From contig NZ_LIWR01000002.1 of the NCBI RefSeq assembly GCF_012978815.1, positions 62,001 to 126,000 of the forward strand: a stretch of DNA of 64,000 nucleotides, read 5' to 3'. Made by a program: the position numbers and the translations under genes. Source of the DNA: Campylobacter sp. RM16189. GTDB lineage: Bacteria > Campylobacterota > Campylobacteria > Campylobacterales > Campylobacteraceae. This document shows positions 1 to 10,046 of this stretch, piece by piece. The notes beneath the pieces were generated by a model. It did no database searches, was not told the DNA's origin, and saw only the letters and a list, made by a program, of their open reading frames with translations. Every line of letters starts with the position of its first letter. The stretch's first letter is position 1.

Positions 1-1136
1 TTTGGCTCGGTTGAGGGCACGAACCAACCGTTGTTTGTAATAGCTATCATCACGTCAAATTCGCCTTTAAACAGTTCATCTCGCGTAGCTTCATAACAGA
101 TTGCATTGCGAATTTTAATTCCCTCTATCTCGTAGTCGCTAACCGAATTTGCAGTTTTGAAATCTTTGCTGCCGTCAAAAAATAGCTCGTTTATCAAATT
201 TTTCATAAAATTTGGAAGCGGAATTTCCTCGCCGAATGGTACTAGCACAAATTTATCAAATCGCTTCATCTCACCTTTATCAAATAAAAAAGTCGAGTTG
301 TAACTTTGCCCGTTTTCATAGGCAAGTGCTCCTGCAACGATAGCGATCTTTTGGGATTTTTCTTTAAGCTCAGCTACTAAATTTCGCTCGTGCGTCATAA
401 ATGTCGGAAATACGCTCTCAGGCATGATTATAGCTCTTTTGCCTTCGTTTATTGCTTCATCTATCATCTTTAAATTTTGGTTTATGAACTCATTTTTAAG
501 CGACTTTTCCCACTTTAAAGCTTGAGGTACGTTTGTATTTGTAAGAGCAACTTCAAAAGGCAAAATTTTAGCCTTGTTATCGTTATACTGAACCGCAAAA
601 AGTAAAAGCGCGATAAAAGCTAAAAATTTAAGCTTTTTTTTTATATAAAATAGTGATAAAATCGCAGCAAATATAAAGATAAGCCCGTATAAATTCGGTT
701 TAAAAATTCCAACTATAAATATCGCCTCAAAATTTAGCCAGTTGAAATTAAACGGGTGCAAATTTGAAATTAAAATCAGCAAAATAGCTCTAAGCCAAAT
801 TTGAGCAGGAATTGCCGCGATAAAAAACATAAATCCATACACAATGCCTATAAATAAAATTTCAAGCGGAATAAGATAGCCAAATCCATAATACGCAAGG
901 CTAAAGCTAATCCAATAAAACCATAAAATTCCTACAAAAAATCCTGTCGTAAAAAATTCATATTTGCTAAATTTAAGAAGCGTATAAAATCCGTAAATGG
1001 CAAGAAAAGGGGATATGAAATTTAATATTGCTAATTCAAAAATCGAGACAAATATAAAATTTGATATCAAAAAAGCACTAAAAAAGGCTTTTCTTATAAT
1101 TTTAGTGCTAAAATATTTGATTAAAAAATTTTTCAC
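1..1136 (-). CDS. lnt: Apolipoprotein N-acyltransferase, 3' end cut by window edge
   Basis: This is an inner-membrane enzyme that N-acylates the lipid-modified cysteine of lipoproteins. About 378 codons are visible; the end lies outside the window. The N-terminal half is a run of hydrophobic segments, including an FYWISFSLAYYGFGY stretch. The C-terminal half is a nitrilase-type domain with the expected Glu-Lys-Cys triad contexts: MPESVFPTF, FVLVPFGEEIP and NAICYEAT. I placed the start at a GTG (1136-1134), the first in-frame start after the divergent gene; its ribosome binding site is weak, so a start further inside is possible. It is divergent from yajC, with only 11 bases between start codons. 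The family call is firm and the start is not. Confidence 0.9.
   Translation of the reverse strand, partial: MKNFLIKYFSTKIIRKAFFSAFLISNFIFVSIFELAILNFISPFLAIYGFYTLLKFSKYEFFTTGFFVGILWFYWISFSLAYYGFGYLIPLEILFIGIVYGFMFFIAAIPAQIWLRAILLILISNLHPFNFNWLNFEAIFIVGIFKPNLYGLIFIFAAILSLFYIKKKLKFLAFIALLLFAVQYNDNKAKILPFEVALTNTNVPQALKWEKSLKNEFINQNLKMIDEAINEGKRAIIMPESVFPTFMTHERNLVAELKEKSQKIAIVAGALAYENGQSYNSTFLFDKGEMKRFDKFVLVPFGEEIPLPNFMKNLINELFFDGSKDFKTANSVSDYEIEGIKIRNAICYEATRDELFKGEFDVMIAITNNGWFVPSTEP
1095..1100 (+). promoter_or_regulatory. Putative -10 box for the yajC-secDF run
   Basis: A perfect TATAAT lies about 48 bases before the yajC start, inside the 5' coding part of the divergent lnt gene. A second candidate, TAAAAT preceded by GC, lies at 1109-1114. 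Campylobacter sigma70 promoters often lack a clear -35, so the call rests on the -10 alone. Confidence 0.45.
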
Positions 1137-1147
1137 TAAGGAATACA

Positions 1148-1429
1148 ATGCAAGAAGGCAATTTTTTAGCTTCATTACTACCTCTGATCGTGCTTTTCGC
1201 GATTTTTTACTTTTTGGTTATCAGACCGCAGCAAAAACAGCAAAAAGAGCATCAAAAGATGCTTGCAGCCCTACAAAAAGGCGATAAGATTATTACTTCG
1301 GGCGGACTTTACTGCGAAGTTATCAAACCTGAAGATGATTTTATCAAAGTTAAACTTAATGACGATGTAATAGTGCGTATCGGACGCGAGTTTGTCGCTA
1401 GAAAAATCGAGACTAAAGTAAATGCGTAG
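1148..1429 (+). CDS. yajC: Sec translocase accessory subunit YajC
   Basis: A 93-residue protein with one N-terminal membrane helix (about residues 8-26) followed by the charged RPQQKQQKEHQKML stretch typical of YajC and a small cytoplasmic domain. YajC associates with SecD and SecF and supports protein export; the next two genes are secD and secF. The start ATG has a clear AAGGAAT ribosome binding site. Its stop lies 8 bases inside secD, which suggests translational coupling. Length and context are normal for the family. Confidence 0.95.
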   Translation: MQEGNFLASLLPLIVLFAIFYFLVIRPQQKQQKEHQKMLAALQKGDKIITSGGLYCEVIKPEDDFIKVKLNDDVIVRIGREFVARKIETKVNA

Positions 1430-3002
1430 CGCCAAGGTAACATATAGACTCGTTATCTTTCTAATAGCTCTAATTTTTGGCATAGGTTTTTCAGCTCCTT
1501 CGTTTTTACAGACAGATGGTGGATCTAAGATAAATTTAGGACTTGACCTTCAAGGAGGTCTATATATGCTTCTTGGCGTAGAAACACAAGAGGCCATACA
1601 CTCCAAAGTCAAATCCGTGGCCTCTGGTATAAATTACTATGCGGGCAAAGAAGATATTTTGATAGATAACTTTAAAATAAAAGAGGAGCATGTAAGCTTT
1701 GAACTTTTAGATAACGATGATCAAAATAAGATAGATGGGATGCTGAAAGAGATTGAGGGGCTTGATGTCCAAAAAGAAGGACTCAAATACACTATTAGAC
1801 TAACTGAGACTGAGCAGTCTCATACGATTGAGTATGCGATAAATCAAGCCGTTGAGACTATTAGAAATAGGCTTGATCAGTTTGGTTTGGCCGAGCCAAC
1901 GGTCGCGAGGCAGGGTAAAGAAAATATCTTAGTCGAGCTTCCGGGCGTGAAAACTCAGGCTGACGAGCAACGTGCAAGAGAGCTGATCGCTAAGGCTGCG
2001 CATTTGCAGCTGATGGCGCTTGATGAAAAAAGACAGTTGCGGGCAAACATTCTAAGCGCAGCAGAGGCTGAAAGCTATGGTGTAATCGTTTATCCGGATG
2101 TTAAAAGCGATCAAATGAAATATACCGTAAAAAATATTCCCGTGCTTGATGGCTCAATGCTAACGGATGCTAGAGTGGCTTTTGATCAGCGAACTAACGC
2201 CCCAATTATAAATTTTACGTTAAATGCCGAAGGAGCTAGGATATTTGGAGATTTTACGGGTGCAAATGTAGGAAAAAGACTTGCTATAGTGCTTGATGGT
2301 AGAGTGTATTCAGCACCTGTGATAAATGAGCGTATAGGCGGTGGAAGTGGCCAGATAAGCGGAGGCTTTAGTGTAGAAGAGGCTCATGATCTTGCTATTG
2401 CGCTTAGAAGCGGTGCACTTTTAGCTCCGGTAAAGATGCTTGAAAAGAGAAGTATCGGACCAAGCCTAGGTGCTGATAGTATCAATCAAAGTATGATGGC
2501 TCTCGCAGGTGCAGGTGTTCTTGTGGTGCTATTCATGATAGCTTATTATGGGTTTGCAGGAATTTTGGCAAATTTAGCCTTAGTCGCGAACATCCTTATT
2601 TTGGTTGCGGTTATGGCTATGTTTGGAGCTACCTTGACTCTGCCTGGAATGGCTGGTATAGTGCTTACGGTAGGCATGGCTGTCGATGCGAATGTAATTA
2701 TAAATGAGCGTATAAGGGAGTTTTTAAGAGATGGGCAGGGTGTAGCCTTAAGTGTGAGAAAGGGCTATGAAAATGCCATGAGTGCTATTGTAGATGCGAA
2801 TTTAACTTCGATTATAACCTCTGTTGTTTTGTATGCATACGGCACGGGTCCTGTCAAGGGCTTTGCCGTAACCATGAGTATAGGTATAGTGGCTTCTATG
2901 CTAACTGCTATTTTAGGTACTCGAGGCATGTTTGATACTATAATGGATAAGATAGAGAAGAGCGGAAATACCAAAATTTGGTTTGGATACAAGAGAGGGT
3001 AA
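1422..3002 (+). CDS. secD: Protein translocase subunit SecD
   Basis: A 526-residue inner-membrane protein of the RND-like SecDF complex, which uses the proton gradient to help pull proteins across the membrane. One helix at residues 8-26 is followed by the LGLDLQGGLYMLLGV motif, a large periplasmic region, and a C-terminal block of five membrane helices with the GMAVDANVIINERIRE signature. It overlaps yajC by 8 bases and is followed 2 bases later by secF. The length is typical of epsilonproteobacterial SecD. Confidence 0.97.
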   Translation: MRSAKVTYRLVIFLIALIFGIGFSAPSFLQTDGGSKINLGLDLQGGLYMLLGVETQEAIHSKVKSVASGINYYAGKEDILIDNFKIKEEHVSFELLDNDDQNKIDGMLKEIEGLDVQKEGLKYTIRLTETEQSHTIEYAINQAVETIRNRLDQFGLAEPTVARQGKENILVELPGVKTQADEQRARELIAKAAHLQLMALDEKRQLRANILSAAEAESYGVIVYPDVKSDQMKYTVKNIPVLDGSMLTDARVAFDQRTNAPIINFTLNAEGARIFGDFTGANVGKRLAIVLDGRVYSAPVINERIGGGSGQISGGFSVEEAHDLAIALRSGALLAPVKMLEKRSIGPSLGADSINQSMMALAGAGVLVVLFMIAYYGFAGILANLALVANILILVAVMAMFGATLTLPGMAGIVLTVGMAVDANVIINERIREFLRDGQGVALSVRKGYENAMSAIVDANLTSIITSVVLYAYGTGPVKGFAVTMSIGIVASMLTAILGTRGMFDTIMDKIEKSGNTKIWFGYKRG

Positions 3003-3004
3003 TA

Positions 3005-3976
3005 ATGCAAATTTTTTCAAAAGCACATGTTTATGATTTTATGGGTAAGCGTCATATCGCCCTTGCCGTAGCTGCTATTTTATTTTTTGGCTCAATCTTT
3101 CTGCTTTTTACCAAAGGGCTAAATTACGGTATTGATTTTTCTGGTGGAACGCTGATCCAGATAAAGTATGATAAAAAAGCACCTCTTGATAAGATTAGAG
3201 AGGCTTTGTATAAAGATGAGACTTTAAAAAATGCCTCTGTGACCGAATTTGGTTCAGAGGAGGAGATTACTATACGTTTTTCGGGCTCAAGCTCAAATTT
3301 GGGTAGTGATATCGGCTCTAGCGTATCTCAATTACTCAAAGATACTGGCAGCTTTGAAGTTCGCCGTGTGGATGTCGTGGGACCAAAGGTAGGAAGCGAG
3401 CTTAGACAAAAAGGAATGATGGCTATAGCCATGTCTCTTTTGGGTATCTTGCTTTATGTTGCCTTTAGGTTCGAGTGGAGATTTGCGATGGCTGCTATAT
3501 TTGCCGAAGCGTATGATGTAGTGATAGCCTTAGGTACTATATGCTTATTTAGGATTGATGTAAATTTGGATATTTTGGCTGCGGTTTTAACGATCATAGG
3601 CTATTCTTTAAATGATAAGATTATTATCTTTGATAGGATTAGAGAGAGCATAAACACAAGTAAGAATTCGGCTCTTGATATGATTATAAACGAATCTGTC
3701 TCCGCGACACTTTCAAGAACTATTCTTACATCTGTAACTACTTTAATGGTTGTTTTAACACTATTTTTATATGGTGGAGATATGATACACGGCTTTTCTT
3801 TGGTGCTTTTAGTGGGTATAGTCGGAGGAACTTTAAGCTCTATCTACATAGCTTCTCTGATGCTTCTTTGGTTTAAATTTAGCGTGGAGAAATATAGAGC
3901 AAAAGAGGCTGAAAAGATGAAAGCGAAAAAAGAGCGCGAAAGACAAAGAGCTATGTTTGAAAAAGGCGTGGTGTAA
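3005..3976 (+). CDS. secF: Protein translocase subunit SecF
   Basis: Partner of SecD in the export motor, 323 residues. I start it at ATG 3005 (MQIFSKAHVYDF), two bases after the secD stop and preceded by GAGAGGGT; an upstream in-frame ATG at 2978 would overlap secD and add nine unlikely residues. The conserved GIDFSGGTLIQI motif lies after the first helix, and the C-terminal helices contain the IGYSLNDKIIIFDRIRE signature. The C-terminus is a charged Lys/Glu/Arg tail. Co-transcription with yajC and secD is evident from spacing. Confidence 0.96.
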   Translation: MQIFSKAHVYDFMGKRHIALAVAAILFFGSIFLLFTKGLNYGIDFSGGTLIQIKYDKKAPLDKIREALYKDETLKNASVTEFGSEEEITIRFSGSSSNLGSDIGSSVSQLLKDTGSFEVRRVDVVGPKVGSELRQKGMMAIAMSLLGILLYVAFRFEWRFAMAAIFAEAYDVVIALGTICLFRIDVNLDILAAVLTIIGYSLNDKIIIFDRIRESINTSKNSALDMIINESVSATLSRTILTSVTTLMVVLTLFLYGGDMIHGFSLVLLVGIVGGTLSSIYIASLMLLWFKFSVEKYRAKEAEKMKAKKERERQRAMFEKGVV

Positions 3977-3985
3977 GGAGGGTTT

Positions 3986-4324
3986 ATGAACTGGGGTAAG
4001 GTTGTTTATATCTTTTTTGCGCTGATGAGTCTAACGACTACAGCGGGTTTTTTGTATGATAAAAATGAGATAGCGCTATTTGTAGCAGCTAGCATAAATT
4101 TAGTCTCTACGCTACTTAAAATCGGTGTTAAAAATATTTTATCGGCTGAGCTTTTTGCTAGCTCGCTTGTAGCTGATTTACACCTTATACCTGCGTTTGT
4201 AGTGCTTCAAACAACGGGAAACATGACTGTTGTTTACTCACTTGCAATCGGTGCTGCTATTGCAAACTTTTTTTCACTTTCGCTTGTTTTAGTTGAAGCA
4301 AGTAAGACCCAAGAAGAATTTTAG
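3986..4324 (+). CDS. Small integral membrane protein (DUF6394-like)
   Basis: A 112-residue protein made almost entirely of about four hydrophobic segments: residues 5-22, 28-46, 55-75 and 82-104. It lies between secF and leuS, 9 bases after secF and 8 before leuS, behind a good AAGGAGGGTTT ribosome binding site. I recall an uncharacterised family (DUF6394) at this place in Campylobacter genomes, but cannot verify membership here. No catalytic motif is visible. The location suggests co-expression with the export genes, which does not prove a role in export. Confidence 0.8.
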   Translation: MNWGKVVYIFFALMSLTTTAGFLYDKNEIALFVAASINLVSTLLKIGVKNILSAELFASSLVADLHLIPAFVVLQTTGNMTVVYSLAIGAAIANFFSLSLVLVEASKTQEEF

Positions 4325-4332
4325 GAGATAAA

Positions 4333-6798
4333 ATGGCTGAAAATTTGAAGTATGATGCCTTAAAAATTGAGAAAAAATGGCAAGAAATTTGGTTAAAAAA
4401 CGAAGAATTTGAACCAAAAGATGATTATAACCTGCCTAAAAAATATATCTTAAGCATGTTTCCATACCCAAGCGGACGTATCCACATGGGTCATGTTAGA
4501 AACTACTCAATCGGTGACGTGCTGGCAAGATATTACCGCAAGCAAGGCTATAACGTGCTTCATCCTATCGGCTTTGATAGCTTTGGTATGCCTGCTGAAA
4601 ATGCGGCTATACAGCATAAAATTCATCCTAAAAAATGGACTTATGAAAATATCGATTATATGAGAGCTGAGCTTTTATCGCTTGGTTTTTCGTTTTCTAA
4701 AAATAGAGAATTTGCCACATCTGATCCGCTTTACACTAAATACGAGCAGGAATTTTTCATCAAAATGTATGAAAAAGGGCTTGTGTATCGCAAAAATGCC
4801 ATAGTAAACTGGTGTGAGCACGATCAAACCGTTCTTGCAAACGAGCAGGTTGAGGATGGTTGTTGCTGGAGATGTGGAAATAGCGTAATTCAGCGCGAGT
4901 TGCCTGGGTATTATCTAAAGATAACCGATTATGCCGAGGAGCTTTTGGCTGATCTTGAAAAGTTAAAAGACAAGTGGCCAAATCAAGTAATCACAATGCA
5001 GGAAAACTGGATCGGCAAGAGCTTTGGTTTAGAGTTTAAATTTAGTCTTGATGAGGCTTCTAAAGCACTTTTAGGCAGCGAAGCGGACGGCTTTGAAGTC
5101 TTTACCACTCGCCCCGATACGATTTATGGAGTTAGTTATACCGCACTTGCGCCTGAGCATAAGATAGTTAAAAAGCTACTTGATGGCGGAAATTTAAGTG
5201 ATGAGGCAAGCCAAAAAGTAAAAGCTATGCTAAATCAAAGCCCAAGAGAGCGTCAAGCTAAAGAAAAAGACGGCGTATTTTTAGGAATTTATGTTATCCA
5301 CCCATTAAGCGGCGAAAAAGTACCTGTTTGGGTTGCGAATTTTGTTTTGGCTGATTATGGAAGCGGTGCTGTTATGGCTGTTCCTGCACATGATGAGAGA
5401 GATTTTGAATTCGCTAGCAAATTTAATTTGCCTATTAAGCAAGTGATTAGACCTATTGACGGTGAAATTGATGACTCAAAAGCATTTACGGAAAGTGGAA
5501 TTTGTATAAAATCTCCGCTTATAGATGGGTTAAATAACGAAGATGCAAAGCTTAAGATTATAGAGAAATTTGAAAGCAAAAAGATCGGAAAAAGAGTTGT
5601 GAATTTTAAAATTCGCGACTGGGGAATTTCTCGCCAGAGATATTGGGGTGCGCCTATTCCAATGATTCATTGTGATAAATGTGGTGTAGTTTGCGAAGAT
5701 ATAAAAAATCTGCCTGTTACTCTGCCTGATGATGTTGAGATAACGGGCGAAGGAAATCCGCTTGATAAACATCCAAGCTGGAAGCATACTAAGTGTCCAA
5801 AATGCGGCGCTGACGCAGTTCGAGAGACCGATACTATGGATACATTTTTCCAAAGTAGCTGGTATTTCGCTAGATATGCAAGCGATCATAAGACTTGGAA
5901 TGAAAAAGCCTTTGATGAAAAGAGCGTAAATTACTGGATGAACGTCGATCAGTATATCGGCGGAATAGAGCATGCGATACTACATCTTTTATATGCGAGA
6001 TTTTTCCAAAAAGCGCTTAGAGATCTTGGTTATTTGCGCGATGATGAGCCTTTTGAGAGGCTTTTAACTCAAGGAATGGTGCTAAAAGACGGTAAAAAGA
6101 TGAGTAAGAGTAAAGGAAACGTCGTAGATCCTGATGATATCATTAAAAACTATGGAGCTGATACTGCAAGGCTGTTTATACTCTTTGCTGCGCCTCCTCA
6201 AAAAGAGCTTGAGTGGAACGATAGCGCAGTTGAGGGTGCGTTTAGATTTTTAAATAGACTTTACGATAAGGCTGTGGGCGTTAAAAAATGTTCTAAAATC
6301 CATGATATAGATCACACAAAGCTTACTAAGGATGAAAAATACGCCCGAGCTAAAGTCTATGAGGCTCTTAAAAAATCTCAAGAGGTCTATACGCAAAGCT
6401 TTACTTTTAATACCTTAATAGCTGCGTGTATGGAGGCTTTAAACGCGGTAAATGCGCAAAATAACGAAGATGTAACCACTGAAGCGTTTTTTATAATACT
6501 AAATTTGCTTGAGCCGATCGTGCCGCATATAGCAAATGAGCTAAGCGAGAATTTATTTGGCAGAACAAATTTCACGCATATTGATATCAAAGAAGAGGTC
6601 TTTGAAAAAGATAGCCTAAATTTAGCCATTACCGTAAATGGAAAAAGAAGAGGCGAAGTTGAAGTGCCAAGCGACGCTAGTGAAGCTGAAATTTTAAAAG
6701 CAGCCAAAGAAAATGTCGCTAAATGGATTGAAGGCAAGGAGCTTATAAAAGAAATTTACGTGCAAGGAAAGCTTGTAAATTTGGTTGTAAAAGGTTAG
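4333..6798 (+). CDS. leuS: Leucyl-tRNA synthetase
   Basis: Class I aminoacyl-tRNA synthetase charging tRNA-Leu, 821 residues. The HIGH-type motif is HMGHVRNYS (about residue 52) and the KMSKS motif is [13 protein letters not shown]. The CP1 editing domain (residues about 225-415) contains the conserved [10 protein letters not shown] and [15 protein letters not shown] motifs. A zinc-like cysteine cluster (CDKCGVVC, then CPKCG) lies at about 445-490. It starts at an ATG preceded by TTTAGGAGATAAA and is followed 2 bases later by lptE. Confidence 0.98.
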   Translation: MAENLKYDALKIEKKWQEIWLKNEEFEPKDDYNLPKKYILSMFPYPSGRIHMGHVRNYSIGDVLARYYRKQGYNVLHPIGFDSFGMPAENAAIQHKIHPKKWTYENIDYMRAELLSLGFSFSKNREFATSDPLYTKYEQEFFIKMYEKGLVYRKNAIVNWCEHDQTVLANEQVEDGCCWRCGNSVIQRELPGYYLKITDYAEELLADLEKLKDKWPNQVITMQENWIGKSFGLEFKFSLDEASKALLGSEADGFEVFTTRPDTIYGVSYTALAPEHKIVKKLLDGGNLSDEASQKVKAMLNQSPRERQAKEKDGVFLGIYVIHPLSGEKVPVWVANFVLADYGSGAVMAVPAHDERDFEFASKFNLPIKQVIRPIDGEIDDSKAFTESGICIKSPLIDGLNNEDAKLKIIEKFESKKIGKRVVNFKIRDWGISRQRYWGAPIPMIHCDKCGVVCEDIKNLPVTLPDDVEITGEGNPLDKHPSWKHTKCPKCGADAVRETDTMDTFFQSSWYFARYASDHKTWNEKAFDEKSVNYWMNVDQYIGGIEHAILHLLYARFFQKALRDLGYLRDDEPFERLLTQGMVLKDGKKMSKSKGNVVDPDDIIKNYGADTARLFILFAAPPQKELEWNDSAVEGAFRFLNRLYDKAVGVKKCSKIHDIDHTKLTKDEKYARAKVYEALKKSQEVYTQSFTFNTLIAACMEALNAVNAQNNEDVTTEAFFIILNLLEPIVPHIANELSENLFGRTNFTHIDIKEEVFEKDSLNLAITVNGKRRGEVEVPSDASEAEILKAAKENVAKWIEGKELIKEIYVQGKLVNLVVKG

Positions 6799-6800
6799 AT

Positions 6801-7340
6801 ATGAGATTTATAGCTGCGGTTTTTATCGCTGTTTTTTTAGTCGGGTGCGGGTATAAGCCTGTTTCAAAGATCACAAAAGATATGATTGGGGATGATATCT
6901 ACGTGCATGTGACTATAGATAGAGCCGATCCAAAAAGCAGTGTTTGGATAGCCGATAGTATAAAAGAGGGCATAGTATCAAGGCTTAACAGAAAACTTAG
7001 TAGTGATAAAAATGCAAAAACAAAGATAATAGCGTCTGTAAAATCTGTAAGTTTACAAGCACTTTTATATGATGAAGATGGATATGTATCGTTATATAAA
7101 GCTATTTTAAAAATGGAGTTTGATACTAAATTTGAAAACGGAAAGATATATAAGAGTGTAACTACCGGTGAATATGATTTTACTATTTCTCAAAAAATAA
7201 AAGATATTCGCTATGCAGATAGCGTAATCAGTGAAACAGATAGATATAATGCGATAAAAGAGGCTTCAAAAGAGGCTTTTGATGAATATTTAGCAGCTCT
7301 TGCGGTTAAAGGGTTTAAAAATGTCAGCAACAATCACTAA
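6801..7340 (+). CDS. lptE: LPS-assembly lipoprotein LptE-like
   Basis: A 179-residue outer-membrane lipoprotein. The N-terminus has a lipoprotein signal peptide with lipobox LVGC and Cys at residue 16, followed by GYKPVSKI. In the LPS transport pathway LptE plugs the LptD barrel. The epsilonproteobacterial version is divergent; I identify it by the lipobox, the size, the GYKP start of the mature protein and the position right after leuS, as remembered for C. jejuni. The next gene starts 20 bases before its stop. Confidence 0.8.
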   Translation: MRFIAAVFIAVFLVGCGYKPVSKITKDMIGDDIYVHVTIDRADPKSSVWIADSIKEGIVSRLNRKLSSDKNAKTKIIASVKSVSLQALLYDEDGYVSLYKAILKMEFDTKFENGKIYKSVTTGEYDFTISQKIKDIRYADSVISETDRYNAIKEASKEAFDEYLAALAVKGFKNVSNNH

Positions 7341-8871
7341 GATTATAAGAGATACCATTAGCACTATTAAGGAGAGGAATTTAATACTTACTCCCGATAA
7401 CTACACAGAAGTTTTTTGTGAGATAGCGAAAAAAAATGGATACATAAGCCCTGATTGTCAAAAGCTTGAAAAGTATCTTTCTAGACTCAATGCCGATCTT
7501 GTAGAGCAACTTAAACAAAAAAGAGTTAAAAATATAGATGAGTTATTTGCATTTATGGCGGCTAAATTAAACTCGTCAAATATTAATGAATCGGCAAAGC
7601 TTATACACTCGCTTGTTTTTATGAGTAAGAGAGTATTTCAAGCAGTGACTATGCTTCATAACAAAGAGGCTAAAAAACTAGCAGAATTAAGCATAGATAC
7701 TCTTAATAAAAAACTTGACATATCGTCTATCGACCTGATTAGAGACAAGTGGTTTGAGTTTTTAACAGATTATGATGATCTATTTATTAGAAGACTTGGT
7801 TTTTATGGTGTTAAGAGTTTTGATGATTTGCAAACAGCAATTACAGAGCTTGATAATGCCTCTATAAGATCAGGTGATACCGCTTATCTATGCCAAAAGA
7901 TGATTCCTCTTCTGGTATGTGCTCTTACGCCTTCTATATCTGAAAGCATGAATGCTGAAATTTCAGGATTTGAGCTTAGTTTAAAGAGTGATCCTAAACT
8001 ATTAGAATTAGATGAAACTCAAGATAATATACAACAAATGATTAAAAGGCGTATAGAGCTTGATAGGGCTGAAATTTCAACCAAAGTTTCAGTTTTAAAC
8101 GATGTGCTTGAAGGGATAAATACCAGGCTTTTAAATATGATGAGTAGCTCCTCTACCAGCAGAGCCAAGATGCAAGATATCAAAAGGGATCTAAACTCAA
8201 TAAATTTAAAAGAAGATAGTTTTGAATTTATTAGAGATAAGCTTATTATCATAGCTGAATCTTTAGGCAACGAAACACAACGGTTTTCATTGCAGGTTAG
8301 CAGTGATCAAAAAAAAATAAAAGAGCTTCAGGATAGAATTAGTAGCCTTGAGGGTGAGCTGGCTATGGTTAAAGCCGAGAGCAAAGAGGATTTCTTAACC
8401 AAAACCGCCACAAAAAGAGCATTAATAGAAGAGCTTGATCGCATGGAAGATAAATATAGACGCTATGATGCGGACTACTCTATTTGCTTTTTTGATATAG
8501 ATTATTTTAAAAAGATTAACGATACTTACGGCCACGATGCAGGCGATGTCATCATAGCAAGCGTTGGGAAGATGCTTAGAAAATACTCAAGAAAGATTGA
8601 TTTTGTGGCTAGATATGGCGGTGAAGAGTTTGTTATGCTGCTTCCTCAAATTTCTTTAGTAGATAGTGTAAATTTCGCAAATAAAATTCGTGATATTATA
8701 GAAAATTCAAAATTTATGTATAAAGACGAACGAATAGATGTTACTATTAGTTGCGGAGTAGCTTTAAGAAGCTCCAATAAAACTTCATCATCAACACTTG
8801 AATCTGCCGATAAGATGCTTTATACCGCTAAACAAAACGGTAGAAATCAGGTTATGCCAAGTATTATATGA
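7321..8871 (+). CDS. Diguanylate cyclase (GGDEF) with helical N-terminal region
   Basis: A 516-residue soluble protein predicted to make cyclic di-GMP. The C-terminal GGDEF domain (about 350-516) has FFDIDYFKKINDTYGHDAGD, the active-site loop RYGGEEF (431-437) and, exactly five residues before GGEEF, the RKID tetrad that matches the RxxD product-inhibition site. The N-terminal 330 residues are helical with a coiled-coil-like stretch just before the domain, and no membrane segment is visible. I start it at ATG 7321 (MSATITKI), inside the end of lptE; an in-frame ATG at 7300 would lengthen the overlap. It overlaps folC by 4 bases. What the N-terminus senses is unknown. Confidence 0.9.
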   Translation: MSATITKIIRDTISTIKERNLILTPDNYTEVFCEIAKKNGYISPDCQKLEKYLSRLNADLVEQLKQKRVKNIDELFAFMAAKLNSSNINESAKLIHSLVFMSKRVFQAVTMLHNKEAKKLAELSIDTLNKKLDISSIDLIRDKWFEFLTDYDDLFIRRLGFYGVKSFDDLQTAITELDNASIRSGDTAYLCQKMIPLLVCALTPSISESMNAEISGFELSLKSDPKLLELDETQDNIQQMIKRRIELDRAEISTKVSVLNDVLEGINTRLLNMMSSSSTSRAKMQDIKRDLNSINLKEDSFEFIRDKLIIIAESLGNETQRFSLQVSSDQKKIKELQDRISSLEGELAMVKAESKEDFLTKTATKRALIEELDRMEDKYRRYDADYSICFFDIDYFKKINDTYGHDAGDVIIASVGKMLRKYSRKIDFVARYGGEEFVMLLPQISLVDSVNFANKIRDIIENSKFMYKDERIDVTISCGVALRSSNKTSSSTLESADKMLYTAKQNGRNQVMPSII

Positions 8872-10046
8872 AGTTGGATGAATTTTTAAGCCACAAACCG
8901 CTTTTTTACAAAGAGATAGATTATATTCGTATGCCGCGTGCATGGGGTAGCATAAAGGCGAATTTAAAGCCGTTTAAGATTATTCACATCATAGGCACAA
9001 ACGGCAAGGGCTCAACGGGAAGGTTTCTAGCTCAAATTCTGCACCTTCAAGGAAAGAGCGTAGGACACTATACAAGCCCTCATATATTTGAATTTCGTGA
9101 GAGATTTTGGCTAAACGGAGATGTGGTTTCAAGCGAGATTTTAGAGTCTGCTCACGAGAGTTTGCAAGCTATGCTAAGTGATGAGTTTAAAGTTAAAACC
9201 AGCTATTTTGAGTATGCTACTTTGCTTGCGGCGGTGCTTTTTCACAAGTGTGATTTTTTCATCTGCGAAGCTGGTATGGGCGGTGAGCTTGACGCGACAA
9301 ATGTATATGACAAACTCTTTAACGTCTTTACTCCGATCGGACTTGATCATCTTGGCGTGCTTGGAAACAATATAGAGGAGATTTCAACTACTAAATTTAA
9401 GGCTTTAGGATATGAAGCTCAAGCACTTTTAAGCGATAATATGGACAAAAGAAGCGTTGAGATAGTAAGGCAGATCGCCAAAGAAAAAAGGGCGAGAGTA
9501 AAATTTGCAAGCGAAATTTTAAATGAATCGGATAAAGAAGCCATAGCCGAATACGCTTTGAAATTTAGCTTGCCTGAGTTTTTAGCATCAAATTTGACCT
9601 TAGCAGGAGCTGCTAGCAAGGCGCTTTTAGGCAAATTTGAGATAGATGATCTAGAAGAGCTAAATTTGCAAGGAAGATGCGAAAAGGTCGCATCAAACGT
9701 CTGGATTGATGTGGGACACAACGAGCTTGCCGCGCTTGCGATAGCCAAGAAATTTAGAGGAAAGAAGCTAACGCTTATTTATAACTCTTTTGCCGATAAG
9801 GATTTTAAGGCTGTCTTAAAAGCATTAAAGCCTATCATAAAAGATGTGCTTATCTATGAATACGAAAGCCTAGAAAGGGCGCTTGCTACAAATGAGATAA
9901 AGCAGGTGCTTGATGATATGGGTGTTGCTTATAGCGATTTTAAGGGGTTAAAATTCACTGATTCGCAAAAGAGTAAAGAAAAATACTTAGCCTTTGGTTC
10001 ATTTTTCTTAGTTGAGGCCTTTTTAAGGCAGTTTGATGCAAGCTAG
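8868..10046 (+). CDS. folC: Bifunctional dihydrofolate / folylpolyglutamate synthase
   Basis: Mur-ligase-like enzyme that adds glutamate to dihydropteroate and extends folate polyglutamates, 392 residues. The P-loop region reads IIGTNGKGSTGRFLAQIL (about 40-57), followed by GHYTSPHIFEFRERF and the central EAGMGGELDATNV motif. The C-terminal domain contains WIDVGHNELA. The start ATG overlaps the preceding stop (ATGA), and its end overlaps mfd by 11 bases. The length is normal for epsilonproteobacteria. Confidence 0.95.
   Translation: MKLDEFLSHKPLFYKEIDYIRMPRAWGSIKANLKPFKIIHIIGTNGKGSTGRFLAQILHLQGKSVGHYTSPHIFEFRERFWLNGDVVSSEILESAHESLQAMLSDEFKVKTSYFEYATLLAAVLFHKCDFFICEAGMGGELDATNVYDKLFNVFTPIGLDHLGVLGNNIEEISTTKFKALGYEAQALLSDNMDKRSVEIVRQIAKEKRARVKFASEILNESDKEAIAEYALKFSLPEFLASNLTLAGAASKALLGKFEIDDLEELNLQGRCEKVASNVWIDVGHNELAALAIAKKFRGKKLTLIYNSFADKDFKAVLKALKPIIKDVLIYEYESLERALATNEIKQVLDDMGVAYSDFKGLKFTDSQKSKEKYLAFGSFFLVEAFLRQFDAS

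Noticed and set aside
997..1287. A 96-codon plus-strand frame
   Set aside because: It runs opposite lnt and then out of frame through yajC; both are clear genes.
5530..5973. A 147-codon frame on the minus strand
   Set aside because: Antisense shadow of leuS with random composition.
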